Counted from the stretch's first letter, positions 1 to 8,459 are shown. The stretch: 10,950 nt of DNA from Larix sibirica (GCA_004151065.3 NWUY0304806739.1:1-10950); one strand, 5' to 3'. The notes: a model not told the origin generated them from the letters alone. Numbers and translations: made by a program.

Positions 1-350
1 TCTTATGTGTGTGAATATGGCTTTGTTGTTCATGTATAAATGTATGCGTTTGTCAAGTGTTTCCTTGGAAAAGTTAATTCATAGTCAGTGATGTTGTTCA
101 TGTGATGATTACACAAATATATTTAAGGTTTTGGTTGAGGCACAATCAAGTTTACCACTAATGGGTAATAAAATTCATGAAGATGTTTTAAGGTAAAAAA
201 AACAATGGTAATACTCGAATATTCACTAAATACTAACCCAGTTATTTTGGGTACCTGAAAATATGGTATCAGAGCTAGGTTACAACATTGGAACCTTGGA
301 TGGGTCAACCTCAAGGTAAGTCAACAAAAATGCCATTAGAATATGATCTT
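1..350 (+). mobile_element. Ty1/copia-like LTR retrotransposon trace (LTR edge and leader)
   Basis: The only firm signal is the primer-binding site at 264-275. By the geometry of LTR elements, sequence just before it should be the 3' end of a 5' LTR, and sequence after it should be the untranslated leader. The expected terminal CA of an LTR is not visible next to the site: the preceding bases are ...GAAAATA. Nothing after it translates into a recognisable gag. The element is therefore either badly decayed or cut off a short way in. The second LTR, if it exists, is not in this window. The boundaries given are approximate. Confidence 0.4.
264..281 (+). other. Primer-binding site for initiator tRNA-Met
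   Basis: TGGTATCAGAGC at 264-275 is the exact complement of the last 12 bases of plant initiator tRNA-Met, including its CCA end. It is the standard minus-strand primer site of plant Ty1/copia elements and many Ty3/gypsy elements. The following TAGGTT also resembles the usual continuation in copia elements. A chance 12-base match in 11 kb is unlikely, and the window contains other retroelement pieces. Confidence 0.65.
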
Positions 351-1010
351 AAATTCTTTTTCAAAGAAAAATTTCATAAAGAATGCTTATGTGATTACTA
401 TCTTCTTGCAAGCTCTCAAAAAATAAGAAAAAAAATTTAGACAACATTTGTGAAACGTTACTGTGAGAATTATTTAGATTCTTAACATTGACAAAATAGC
501 ATTAAAAGATGATAGTTTGGGTCAATACGGGTTGCAACCGAAGGGAGCTAAGGAAGCTTCTGTAATATATTTCTCTGTGGCCTGCCTTTCTAGTGATAAC
601 GTTACATAACCTGACCTGATCTGCCTTATCCAAGAGGCCTGTCTGTCTTCATTCTTCGGCCTGCTTTCTATGAGGACGGGATATCACTATGTATAGAAGA
701 CTGGCATGTAGCACCCTGACCGCATTAATTCATGTTGTGGTTGTGCCCGCCCAATCTTTCTTAAATGCAACACCACTTTTATATACGTAATAGCTGACCA
801 TGTTATAATCCGCTCAGTATAAATCCCTGTATCTATCGTATCAAAGTGGTCAGGTAGTTGTTCAAAGTGAAACAGTCTAAAATAGGTTAAGGAGATCTTT
901 AGGTCACCACGCATGAATGCCTGAATATTCAAAGTGGTAAATATTTACTGTGCTACAAATTAGCTAAATTTACTTAGGCGGACATTATAGCTATATCTTA
1001 TAAGGCATAT
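301..1010. other. Unassigned intergenic stretch
   Basis: No gene is recognisable on either strand. The first part (to about 480) is A/T-rich with poly-A runs and may still be retroelement leader. From about 540 the base composition is more even. Open frames are short (at most about 80 codons) and resemble nothing I know. Confidence 0.5.
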
Positions 1011-1016
1011 ATATAA

Positions 1017-1046
1017 ATATACATTATATAACATATATACATTATA
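1017..1046 (+). repeat. AT-rich direct repeat, 18-bp period
   Basis: ATATACATTATA occurs at 1017-1028 and again at 1035-1046, within a run of TA-rich sequence from about 990. A related ACATTATAG sits at 982-990. This looks like slippage-prone simple sequence and has no visible function. Confidence 0.6.
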
Positions 1047-1055
1047 GCAAATAAA

Positions 1056-1087
1056 GGCGGGGATAACAGCAGCCTATAGCCCCCGCC
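1056..1087 (+). other. GC-rich hairpin in AT-rich surroundings
   Basis: GGCGGGG at 1056-1062 pairs perfectly with CCCCGCC at 1081-1087 across an 18-base loop. The seven G-C pairs stand out because the 60 bases before them are almost purely A/T. There is no T-run after the right arm, and no coding region ends nearby, so I do not call it a terminator. It could be a transcript-processing or stability stem, or simply a chance palindrome. Confidence 0.5.
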
Positions 1088-1089
1088 AA

Positions 1090-1430
1090 AAGGGAGGAAA
1101 GGCTGGGTCGGACGTTTATATTAATACCACTGCCCAATTAACCTCTTCATCTCCTCTTGACTGGGTCCCATCAGTTGTATACCCCTTCGGTCTCAGTATA
1201 CAGTCATTGCTTGCAATGAGAAACGCTACCCTTGCAAGAACCCTCACATCCTATCTCGCTGAGTAAGTTGCCTCACCCTTGTCATTGAAGACCAGGTTCG
1301 ATGCGCGCTCAGTATGTAATTCTAAATAATATGTTAACACGGTTTCGATACTTTCCTGTTCTTTTCCCATTCTTTTCGTTCTTTTCGCAAGCGTAAATAC
1401 CCAATATTTATTAGGCGTTAAGAAGAGGAG
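1090..1430. other. Unassigned intergenic stretch
   Basis: No recognisable gene, RNA or mobile element. It includes a short pyrimidine-rich patch (about 1350-1390) with repeated TTCTTTTC-like words. It leads into the interspersed repeat field. Confidence 0.5.
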
Positions 1431-1519
1431 ATATAAACCGGTGTTGGGAAGAGGTTAGGTGCCTTTACTGTGATATAATACAGTAACCAACCCAGCTCCT
1501 TCCTCTTACTAAGTGGGCT

Positions 1520-1764
1520 CACACAACGGAACAAGACCTACTGGGCTATATCCGGATAGTGTTAAAACTGATCTTATAAGGCGAGACGAACCCGTTAGCT
1601 TCCTCGTTTCTTTCTCTTACTAAGCGGGCTTCACACAACGGAACAAAACCGTAGAAAACACCCAGGAAGTTTATTAGTAATCCTATTAGTGACACCGGAA
1701 CAAGACGTACTGCCTACACCTGGGAAGTATATAAATGATCCTATTAGTAACACCGAATCCAGAC
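1520..1764 (+). repeat. Two short repeat pairs: CACACAACGGAACAA and TCCTATTAGT.ACACCG
   Basis: CACACAACGGAACAAGACC at 1520-1538 recurs as CACACAACGGAACAAAACC at 1632-1650, 112 bases later. Each is preceded by a TTACTAAG.GGGCT word. A second pair follows: TCCTATTAGTGACACCGGA near 1680 and TCCTATTAGTAACACCGAA near 1738, both followed within a few bases by AGAC. The arrangement suggests local tandem duplication of a block of about 55-110 bp, followed by drift. Confidence 0.6.
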
Positions 1765-1835
1765 CTGCGGACTTCGATCGGCTTCCTCTTTCTTCCCGTA
1801 ATTGAAGAGGGGAGAGAAGAAGGAGTTAAGAAGAG

Positions 1836-1882
1836 AGTATGCGTAAATAAGAGGGTAATAAGTATGCGTAAATAAGAGGGTA
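1836..1882 (+). repeat. Perfect 25-bp tandem duplication
   Basis: The 22-base word starting AGTATGCGTAAATAAG at 1836 repeats without mismatch at 1861, a period of 25. The second copy runs directly into a TAGGTGCCTT motif at 1881. A perfect pair inside a field of heavily diverged repeats implies a recent slippage event. Confidence 0.85.
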
Positions 1883-2184
1883 GGTGCCTTAACTGCGAGG
1901 TAATATAATTAACAGTATATTTTTTTCTGTAGTTGGGTGGGCTTCACATACATTGGTTGGGACCGATGGACTAAATCAGGGTAGTTTATTACTAACGTAA
2001 TTAGGGAATCCGTAACATAACCAATGGATTAAATCCGGATAGTTTATTAGTAATTCTATTAGGCGAGGCTATACCGTTAACAAGCTTGATCCTTCCTTTA
2101 ATTAGGTCGGCTTCACATCCCGAATTAAGACCTGCGGGTTAGGTTTGGATTCCTCCTTTAACTCGCTAGGGGAGACCGAGACAT

Positions 2185-2841
2185 GACCTGCGGACTTCGC
2201 TCGGCTTCCTTTTTCTTATTCATAGGCAAGTATAGACCTAATGCATAAGCGTTAATCCCAGAGTACTGCTATCTAGATGGGGCAGTCATAGAGCAGTTAT
2301 CGAGGGAAGATAAGTCGGGATTAGTAGGTTAGATTGGGCTGGATTAGGTGCCTTAAGCGAGGTTATACCATTAGCTACCCAGTTTCCGTCTTTAGTTGGG
2401 TAGGCTTCTCCTCTAACTCAATACCGAACCATGACCTGTGGCCTTCTTTTGGCTTCCTTTTCAAATATACAAGTGGGGACCTCATGCTCTGTTTTAGTCC
2501 CGTTAAAAGAGCAGTCCGAAAGATTCCCTGCGGATTAGATTGGCTTCCTCTTTTTCTTTCATGTGCGGACAGCTCCCGCGGGGGCAAGAACCAGAATAAA
2601 AACAATAACTCTGGTCATGAACAAGACCGTAGGTGCCAGCCCATGCTTCCTCTTTCTTTTTCTTTTTCATGCCGAGAGAACTCCGTAGGAGACTAATTGG
2701 GCTCCCGCAGGGGCAGTTCATGCTTCCTCTTTAGTCCCTCCTTCCTCATTAGTATCTCAAGAAAGTAAGAGATATTATGACCTACGGGCTCTTATATATT
2801 TTACTTTTTCTTTTTCATAGGCAAGTAGAGACCTCATGCTG
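2185..2841 (+). repeat. Three diverged copies of a 57-64 bp unit
   Basis: The unit begins with GACCTGCGG, passes through a GGCTTCCTTTTTCTT tract, and ends with CATAGGCAAGTAGAGACCT and then ATGC. Copies are at about 2185-2248, 2433-2489 and 2779-2841. Alignment by eye shows many substitutions and small gaps between copies. The last copy shares the whole 3' half with the first almost exactly. I see no coding sense in the unit. Confidence 0.6.
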
Positions 2842-3060
2842 GATGAGACTTTCATGCATTGTGGGAAGAACCTAATTAGGTGCTATAGTTCTGGAGTAGT
2901 TCTGGAGCAGTTCTTTAGGGATAGATGGGAAGGGAAGAGTGCTATCTGAATGGGACAGTTATACAGCAGTTATAGGGGATATAGATGTGATGGAAAGACC
3001 CAAATTACTGCTATTATGTGGATGGGATAGTGAGAGAGCAGTTATGGAGGGATATAGCGA
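2268..3060 (+). repeat. Diverged TGCTAT...CAGTTAT repeats
   Basis: Blocks starting TGCTAT and containing a GATGGG/GGGACAG word followed by GAGCAGTTAT and GAGGGA.ATA lie at about 2268, 2880, 2940 and 3009. The last three are spaced 60-70 bases apart and so form an irregular tandem array. The first is a distant copy. This is another family within the same field. Confidence 0.5.
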
Positions 3061-3670
3061 ATGAACCAAGTCACCCAGTATATGAAGCTAGTTTCAAGTG
3101 TATGAGCCCAGTCACTCGGTGTAGGTGCCTTTACTGTCGGACTTGGTTCGGTGAATATAGTACTGCTTTTTTTCATATTGAAACATGACTGGAAGACTAG
3201 ATTGGCTATTATAGTACTGACCTTCTGAAGGGAAGACCAAGCTATGACTTGCGGGCTAAGGAGAATGACTGGTCTTTCTTTTTTAGAGTGAGAAGAGAGA
3301 GATGGAATAGCCTTTCTTGCCTGGACTAGATAGAATGACCGGCCTTCCTGCCTGGAGAATGGTAAGCTGGTTGGATAGCTGGGCTTATGATAGATGGATA
3401 ACCGAGTTATGACCTGCGGACTTGGTTCGTATTCCTCCTTCCACTCAATACCCCTTCTACTCAATACCACGTATACTTTTTTTTTCAGGTATTTGAGTAC
3501 CAATCTTATGAAACGTAATTACTGTTTTCCCGATTTTATCTATATATCCAATCTGTATACTTATTTCTTTGAGTCTTTGAGTACTTATTTTATCCTTTCA
3601 AAAAAAATAATGGTTAACTGTTACAATTACCTACCATGTTAATTATACTTGTTAGTGAAATATTAGAGAA

Positions 3671-3840
3671 GGGTTTTAGTGGGCTGTTTATTTTGTTGGG
3701 CCTATTAATCCACTTGCTCGCCATTCTAAAGCTAGATATATTATTACTGCAACTTATTATTTCACTAGACGGGCAGAAGTTGCACCTACACAGGATTGCT
3801 CTACTGGCGCCACTTTTATACCAATTTTATACCAAAATAG
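3671..3840 (+). pseudogene. Ty3/gypsy integrase core fragment, inactive
   Basis: Integrase inserts retrotransposon cDNA into the host genome through a DDE catalytic core. The frame read from 3680 keeps the start of that core in plant Ty3/gypsy elements: WAVYFVGPINP at 3680-3712, KARYIITATYY at 3728-3760, then RAEVAPTQDCS at 3770-3802. It is open for 53 codons to 3838, and a TAG sits just before it at 3677. In the family, the first catalytic Asp lies in a V-D-F-V/I-G-P motif; here that residue is Tyr (codon TAT at 3689). The Asp usual in the A-T-D-Y motif is also Tyr. The zinc-binding N-terminus, the second Asp and the Glu are absent, so only about 55 residues of a domain of about 150 remain. 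It lies upstream of a protease fragment on the same strand, the reverse of normal pol order (protease first, integrase last). Confidence 0.7.
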
Positions 3841-3892
3841 AGGCCCCTGCAAGGAAGGATTGGACCTTCTCACTATCCGGCACTTACGGTTG

Positions 3893-4963
3893 AGTCGCCG
3901 CCACTGCCTGCCACTCAGAGTCAGCGAAGAAGTCCAATTGTTGAAGATCAATATAAGAGGAGTGTGCTGCGGGCCAGAACTCTATAATAGCCTTCTTGTC
4001 TGCTAGGGCTGCCTCATGCATAGCATCCAGTTGGTCATCCACAACCTGAATTTCCAAAAGTTTTGCTTGCTACTCTAATGGGTTATGGATGGCATCGACT
4101 TCTGCGTTCATGCACTTTATATGCTCCCACAACTCCTCAATGGGTTTGTTGCGCTGCTCAAGGAGCCCCATCCAATCCTGCACAGTATAAAGATTTGTCG
4201 GCTTTCGCCTGCAGCTTTGCACAACTGTGCTCTTATTTCTTATTTCCTCTATCATAGGGTCACCTGGTTCATCAGTTGTTGCTCGTGATCCATTTTAAAC
4301 CGGGCACTGTCCAAGTCACTCTGTAACTCCTAAGTTCTCTGAAGTGTCTGTTGCCATGATGTGAGGACGTGATCAATATATGCGGCGGGTGGCTGCGCAA
4401 GTACAAATTATGGGACGCTGGGCTCAACTTCCCGCAATTCTGGCCACATATTCTGTAACTGCACTCATACGGACTCAACTTTGGCTTCGGCCTTCTCCCT
4501 GGCCGCCTTCTAACCATCCCGGTCTGCGGCAATGTCTGCTACTAGGAGCTGGAGCTGCTGATTGGCGTGCCGCAATTCTTCCTGTCCCTGCTCCAGTCTT
4601 GCCATCCTCTGTCGTATTTCATGTGAGGTCATCTTCATCATACTTACCAGATGAGTCGTCGACCAATTTTGCACCTCGAATGCTGGTGCAGCTGGCTCCG
4701 CGGGAGGAAGCCAACTAAGCGGCTGTCTGCTGGCGATGGACTGTTCTTAGATGTGACGACGTTTGTGCTTTAGACTCTGTTGGTGGCCGCGCTGCGCGAA
4801 AACTTCTTACCACTCGTTCCTGAGTATCGGCTGTGAGGAATGGAACCACATCTGTGTGGTCCTGGCAGATCCGCAACATGGCCTGGCAGTTGGTAGGATC
4901 TTGTGCCAACTGCTCTAGTTGTGCCATAAAAGACAATTTATTCAAAGGCGAGTGCGAAGGAGG
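3893..4963 (-). pseudogene. Decayed coiled-coil protein gene, possibly retrotransposon gag-like
   Basis: I cannot name this family. The minus strand carries about 350 codons of protein-like sequence. It starts near 4963-4928 with a proline-rich lead, then a candidate Met at 4926-4928 beginning MAQLEQLAQDPTNCQ. It shifts frame near 4730 and continues in one frame from 4746 to about 4190, broken by stops at 4510, 4465, 4408, 4330, 4252, 4249 and 4240. A second frameshift follows, then a frame from 4255 to 3893 with a single stop at 4070. Heptad-like stretches rich in E, Q, L and A, such as RMARLEQGQEELRHANQQLQ (about 4612-4553), DLDSARFKMDHEQQLMNQ (about 4317-4264) and LLEQRNKPIEELWEH (about 4167-4123), indicate long coiled coils. 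The stops mostly sit where Q or R would fit, as expected from C-to-T decay. A gag-like origin is inferred from the retroelement neighbours only. No zinc knuckle is visible. Confidence 0.5.
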
Positions 4964-5437
4964 AGGAAGATTCCCTTCTCACAGAACATGACACAGGGGC
5001 ACCTGAAGTTCAGCCTGAAGAACCCCTCATTTCTATTCATGCCTTATTGGGTATTTTATCTCCTCAAACATTGAAAATCAAGGGTGAAATAAAATACCAC
5101 CCGGTTGTAGTGTTGATTGACAGTGGGAGCACCCATAACTTTATTCATAGGAGGATTGTGCTAAGGAAGCCTATCGCTTTGTTTGGCCCATCTCCAACTT
5201 ACAAATTTTTATAGCCAATGAATGGGGGAAAGATGACTTGCGGTGGTCGTTGTTAAAATGTTAAACTACAAATGGGACTAGAACCTCAAGACTCATATGT
5301 TTTCCATTGAAATAGGTGGTTGTGATATTGTTTTAGGGGCTGAATGGCTCTGGACCTTGGGGCCTATTACCCTGGATTGAAAGGAATTATACATGAGCTT
5401 TACTCATGATTATCATAGGCTATAAATGAGAGGTGGA
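4960..5437 (+). pseudogene. Ty3/gypsy aspartic protease fragment, broken
   Basis: The retropepsin of plant Ty3/gypsy Pol cleaves the Gag-Pol polyprotein. The frame from 4960 reads through an acidic linker, then EEPLISIHALLG and the active-site block VVVLIDSGSTHNFIHRRIV at 5104-5160. DSGS (5119-5130) contains the catalytic Asp of this family. A TAG at 5212 and a frameshift near 5200-5220 follow. Family features then continue: a C-x-G-x-C-like TCGGRC (5236-5253), another stop and frameshift, and the flap/C-terminal motif GGCDIVLGAEWL at 5315-5350. Stops occur at 5378 and 5423, and similarity fades at about 5437 with no reverse transcriptase after it. Length and order of motifs match one protease domain, and at least two frameshifts and three stops make it non-functional. 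It meets the opposite-strand coiled-coil relic at about 4960. Confidence 0.85.
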
Positions 5438-5439
5438 AA

Positions 5440-6579
5440 GGCCAATCCAGAGCTAAGAGACGACTATGGTGAGGTGACAACACTGTAAAAGAACTATTGA
5501 AGGCAAACTCACCCAACTACTTTTCAATCAAATGGGAAAGCTTCACGGCATCAAACCCCGATCCAACCCCTGTTCTATTATATAATAACTGGCCTTATAT
5601 GGAGTAGCCGGTAATTTCAATATGTAAAAGTGGTCTTTGCAGGTTAGTAAATTTCTCTACATGAATCTGGCACTATAGCTGGTTCATTCCCCCATTACGA
5701 AGATAACTTAAAGTGGTAAATTGGAGAAACTTTTTCATTATTTTATCTATTCCCACCCAACCGGGGAAGGTGCGAAGCAGCCTATTAGTTACTCCCGCCG
5801 GAGACTACAGAGTTTATATGCTCAGGGCTGCTCATTCTTTATATATGTAATTATGCTAGATTCGGTATGGAATAAAACTGGAATAAAACTAGCATTCGGT
5901 GTGAGTCGTCTTCCATTCATTCTATAATATGTAATTATGGTTTAGATTTTCTGTGATCAAATGGATCTCGGATGGCTTCATTTAAGAAGGGTAAGCATCA
6001 CACAACACATGGAAATGGATGGGTTGCATCAATTCAATCACGCCTTAGAGAGTTGCCGGGAAGGGTATCACTATACTATATTTGCTTTCTCTTTGTTGCG
6101 TCTACAATAAAAGTGAAGCTGTTCAATCAGTGTGGTGCTATGGTTATTAAGGAACGGATCGGCCCTTCAAGACATAAGCATAATCTTTTATGAAGCAGTC
6201 TCTGGTCAGCCAAGGGAACACCTTCTATGTTAAACTCCCTATCACTTCCTCTCATTCATTCCAAAGGTATTTCCAATCCGGGTTGGAAGAATTGTTGCTA
6301 AACTCATAAGTAGCTGACACAATATATATGTGATGCCTCACCTATATATAACGTGAAACAAAAGGTTACAATCTAGCCCGTTCAGTCTTGGGCGAGTGTA
6401 AAGGGTCCACCCATACATAGGTTACATACATCAATGGGTAAAAGCAGCGGGTGCATATGACTTCTACTATAACTTATACATATATACCCTAAATATATCT
6501 ATATTATGTTATATGGTCACATGTGTGGACCGAAAGCAGTTGTTTGTGGTTATGAGTTGTGACGATATGGAAACCAATT
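5440..6579. other. Unassigned stretch downstream of the protease relic
   Basis: If the element were intact, reverse transcriptase and RNase H would be expected here. I looked for the catalytic Y-x-D-D and neighbouring RT motifs and saw none on either strand. There are open frames of about 70 codons (for example 5972-6193 on the plus strand, basic N-terminus followed by a hydrophobic stretch), but they have no recognisable family. 6460-6515 is TA-rich. Confidence 0.5.
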
Positions 6580-6595
6580 AAAGAAGAAAGGAGGG
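6580..6595 (+). other. Purine-only tract, weak polypurine-tract candidate
   Basis: AAAGAAGAAAGGAGGG is 16 purines in a row, followed one base later by TGTGAG. LTR elements place a polypurine tract directly before the 3' LTR, which usually begins TG. The strand agrees with the integrase and protease relics. There is no matching LTR upstream to confirm it, so this could be chance. Confidence 0.2.
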
Positions 6596-6599
6596 CTGT

Positions 6600-7150
6600 G
6601 AGTGGTGCCTTATAGTACCCCGTTAATTCCAGGGCATTTATAATGATTATGTTTCTGCTGCGCTGACACCACTTGGAATTCGAAGGGTGTATGACGAATA
6701 ATGGTTACAATTACACGGTGCAACTCCAAGTGCATTGGTTGAGTTAGATCGAGCATAATGGATTGGATGGGGGGGTATTTTATGTATCTTATGGAGATGT
6801 TTAGCCGCTGTAACACCCACATAGGCGATCTCGATCCCTATTCACTGATAGGACACCTTAAAAAACGCTCCAACACAACAATAGATTCTATTCTATGCTC
6901 CTTATTGATGTCAAGTGGACGCCAGCTCTGATCCTAACTGGTGTTTCCCAGTGCTTAGCTCATCATTGGAGCCTAAATAAACAGTGAATGCCCACCTTCA
7001 TGCCGGTTAGACATCTCGCTCTGCTCGGTTGGCCCCCCCACCCGAATGAATGTGCTCAATGTTATTCATCTCCAAAATGGTAAATAGAATATATATTTGT
7101 GGATGGAGCGGAATATGTATCTCCTCTGAGGGTATCCGTGCTCTTGTGCC
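6600..7150. other. Unassigned intergenic stretch
   Basis: No gene or RNA recognised. It contains a seven-G run at 6769-6775 and a seven-C run near 7033-7039. A 70-codon minus-strand frame at 6610-6822 shows no family resemblance. TGTAACACCC at 6809 resembles a plant LTR start but lacks supporting context. Confidence 0.5.
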
Positions 7151-7156
7151 AGCCAG

Positions 7157-7166
7157 CCATATATGG
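7157..7166 (+). promoter_or_regulatory. Palindromic CArG-box match
   Basis: CCATATATGG fits CC(A/T)6GG, the binding site of plant MADS-domain factors, and is a perfect palindrome. It lies about 240 bases upstream of the TATA-like element at 7401. The match is exact, but short AT-rich motifs arise easily. Its meaning depends on whether the downstream gene start is real. Confidence 0.25.
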
Positions 7167-7190
7167 TATGTCACACCGGACCTATGATCT

Positions 7191-7236
7191 TCTGCCGGCC
7201 ATATTTATATTGGCTTTATTCCTTCCTTCCGGCAGA
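7191..7236 (+). other. Perfect 8-bp inverted repeat
   Basis: TCTGCCGG (7191-7198) and CCGGCAGA (7229-7236) are exact reverse complements separated by 30 bases. They could form a stem or a paired protein-binding site upstream of the putative promoter. There is no further evidence of function. Confidence 0.4.
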
Positions 7237-7390
7237 TAGATAAATTCTCAGCAGCGACTATCCCGAGCCAGCCATAAAAAGAAATTCCATATGGATGAAT
7301 GATTTCTATGCATGCATCCTCAGCTCAGTATAAGATATATACTGCTTTTAAGTGCACGGTCCCATAGTAAAAGTCCTCAGGATGGGAGGG

Positions 7391-7500
7391 AGCCGCCAGT
7401 TATATAAGCTCGGGATACGTGTGGCAAAGAGAAGAAGCACAGACACGTTATTCCTCTCCTTCGCTGCGCTGCGCTCATTTCAGTCCCACCACACCACAAC
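7391..7500 (+). promoter_or_regulatory. Nuclear-type promoter and 5' leader (putative)
   Basis: The elements appear in the order of a plant nuclear promoter. A GCC-box core AGCCGCC is at 7391-7397. A TATA box TATATAAG is at 7401-7408. An ACGTG core lies at 7417-7421. A start site would be expected near 7430-7440. The following 60-70 bases are rich in C and T and end CACCACAACATGG, with A at -3 and G at +4 around the ATG at 7501, a strong plant start context. The leader is more C/T-rich than its surroundings. Each motif is common on its own; the arrangement together with the splice donor at 7504 is what makes it notable. Confidence 0.35.
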
Positions 7501-7503
7501 ATG

Positions 7504-8459
7504 GTGAGTTAAGCAGGAATGCGAGGGTAAGTAACGGGCTATGGGTTAGGTAGGAAGGTTAACCGCTGTGGCTAATCAACTGTGTCTTAGGTCTTATTAC
7601 CGATCCACATCAGTGGCTTACATGAGTCTAAGGATGCCTGTAGCTAAGGTCTTACATATATTTCTATTTCCCACCCTTCCCTATAAGATCCTACTGTCTG
7701 TCAGCCTAGGACAGTGTCTGGGTGGCCATTGGATATATAAAGAATGAGGTGCTTGCTAATTATTCCATATGTATGTAAGTAAGTCATATTGTATGCTATG
7801 CTACTGTTGTAACGGGCAAGGTTCAACCCGAGATGAACGCAGTGAGTAGAATCCTAGCATGAAATGATTCCTGTGCCTATCTTATTAAGCTATCCTATTA
7901 TGTGGTTATTCCCGGCATGTTCATATATCTATTTATTATTATTATTTATGTGCCCCGATGTGGCTATCGCTTCTCATGCCCTATGGTGTGGCTTTATACA
8001 TAGTAAGCGCACAAACGAGGAGGATAATCGCTAGGTGTGTGTTAATAAAATAATATATATATTCAACAGCTTGTTACATACGAAATTAGACTTTTAAAGG
8101 ATCATATGAAAAGAATGCATTATCCACCAACCTTGAGCTCCTATGTTTGCATAGATAAGGAAGTAGACTCAAGTAACGGTCTTACCAGATATATGGTTTC
8201 AACCCTTACAGGACTTATCAGAATATACTTTCTATAAGCTAAGTTGCCTCGGGTTTGGACCCGCACCTCGTGCTTTTGGGTGCGCTGATAATTACTATTG
8301 CTTTTTTCGAGAGCTAGGGTATATCCCCCAGCACTTATTGCTATCTCGTTGCGTACTTATATTGCTGGGCTGCAAATCTGTCAGTGACTGAACAAGAAAA
8401 AAAATAAAATTGTTGATCAGTGATAAGCTGTGACCCTACTAACCAACCTATAGTTGCAG
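7504..8459 (+). other. Putative spliceosomal intron, otherwise unassigned
   Basis: Apart from the donor, branch site and acceptor, nothing else is recognised inside. It has T-rich and TA-rich patches (for example 7925-7947 and 8042-8065) as expected of plant introns. Two small adjacent hairpins lie at 8251-8262 and 8262-8284. Confidence 0.3.
8251..8284 (+). other. Two adjacent small hairpins
   Basis: GGGT TTGG ACCC (8251-8262) and CGCACC/GGTGCG (8262-8267 with 8279-8284) sit side by side. The first resembles a tRNA T-arm but there is no tRNA body around it. The function is unknown, and they may be chance. Confidence 0.3.

Larger units (their letters stand above)
1430..3450. repeat. Field of diverged interspersed and tandem repeats
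   Basis: About 2 kb are built from recurring motif families. (1) GACCTGCGG or near matches at 1762, 2129, 2185, 2433, 3246 and 3411, with weaker forms at 2526 and 2779. Most are followed within about 20 bases by a GGCTTCCTCTTTCTT-like pyrimidine tract. (2) TAGGTGCCTT or near matches at 1456, 1881, 2345 and 3122. (3) CACACAACGGAACAA at 1520 and 1632. (4) TTAGTAATCCTATTAG-like words near 1675, 1735 and 2045. (5) GAGCAGTTAT-like words near 2291, 2905 and 3038. The copies are too diverged to be recent. Open frames across the field, including a 153-codon minus-strand frame at 3042-3503, repeat the same words and are probably accidental. It resembles the short-repeat sprawl of large plant mitogenomes. 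Confidence 0.7.

Noticed and set aside
2334-2696. 120-codon plus-strand open frame
   Set aside because: It begins with TTG, spans diverged repeat units and their pyrimidine tracts, and has no recognisable domain.
3042-3503. 153-codon minus-strand open frame
   Set aside because: It lies across the repeat field, and its predicted protein repeats the same words as the DNA repeats; no family resemblance.
5972-6193. 73-codon plus-strand frame with a basic start and hydrophobic stretch
   Set aside because: No family recognised, no flanking signals, and short enough to be accidental.
6809-6818. TGTAACACCC as a possible LTR start
   Set aside because: No polypurine tract directly before it, no matching end or second copy in the window.
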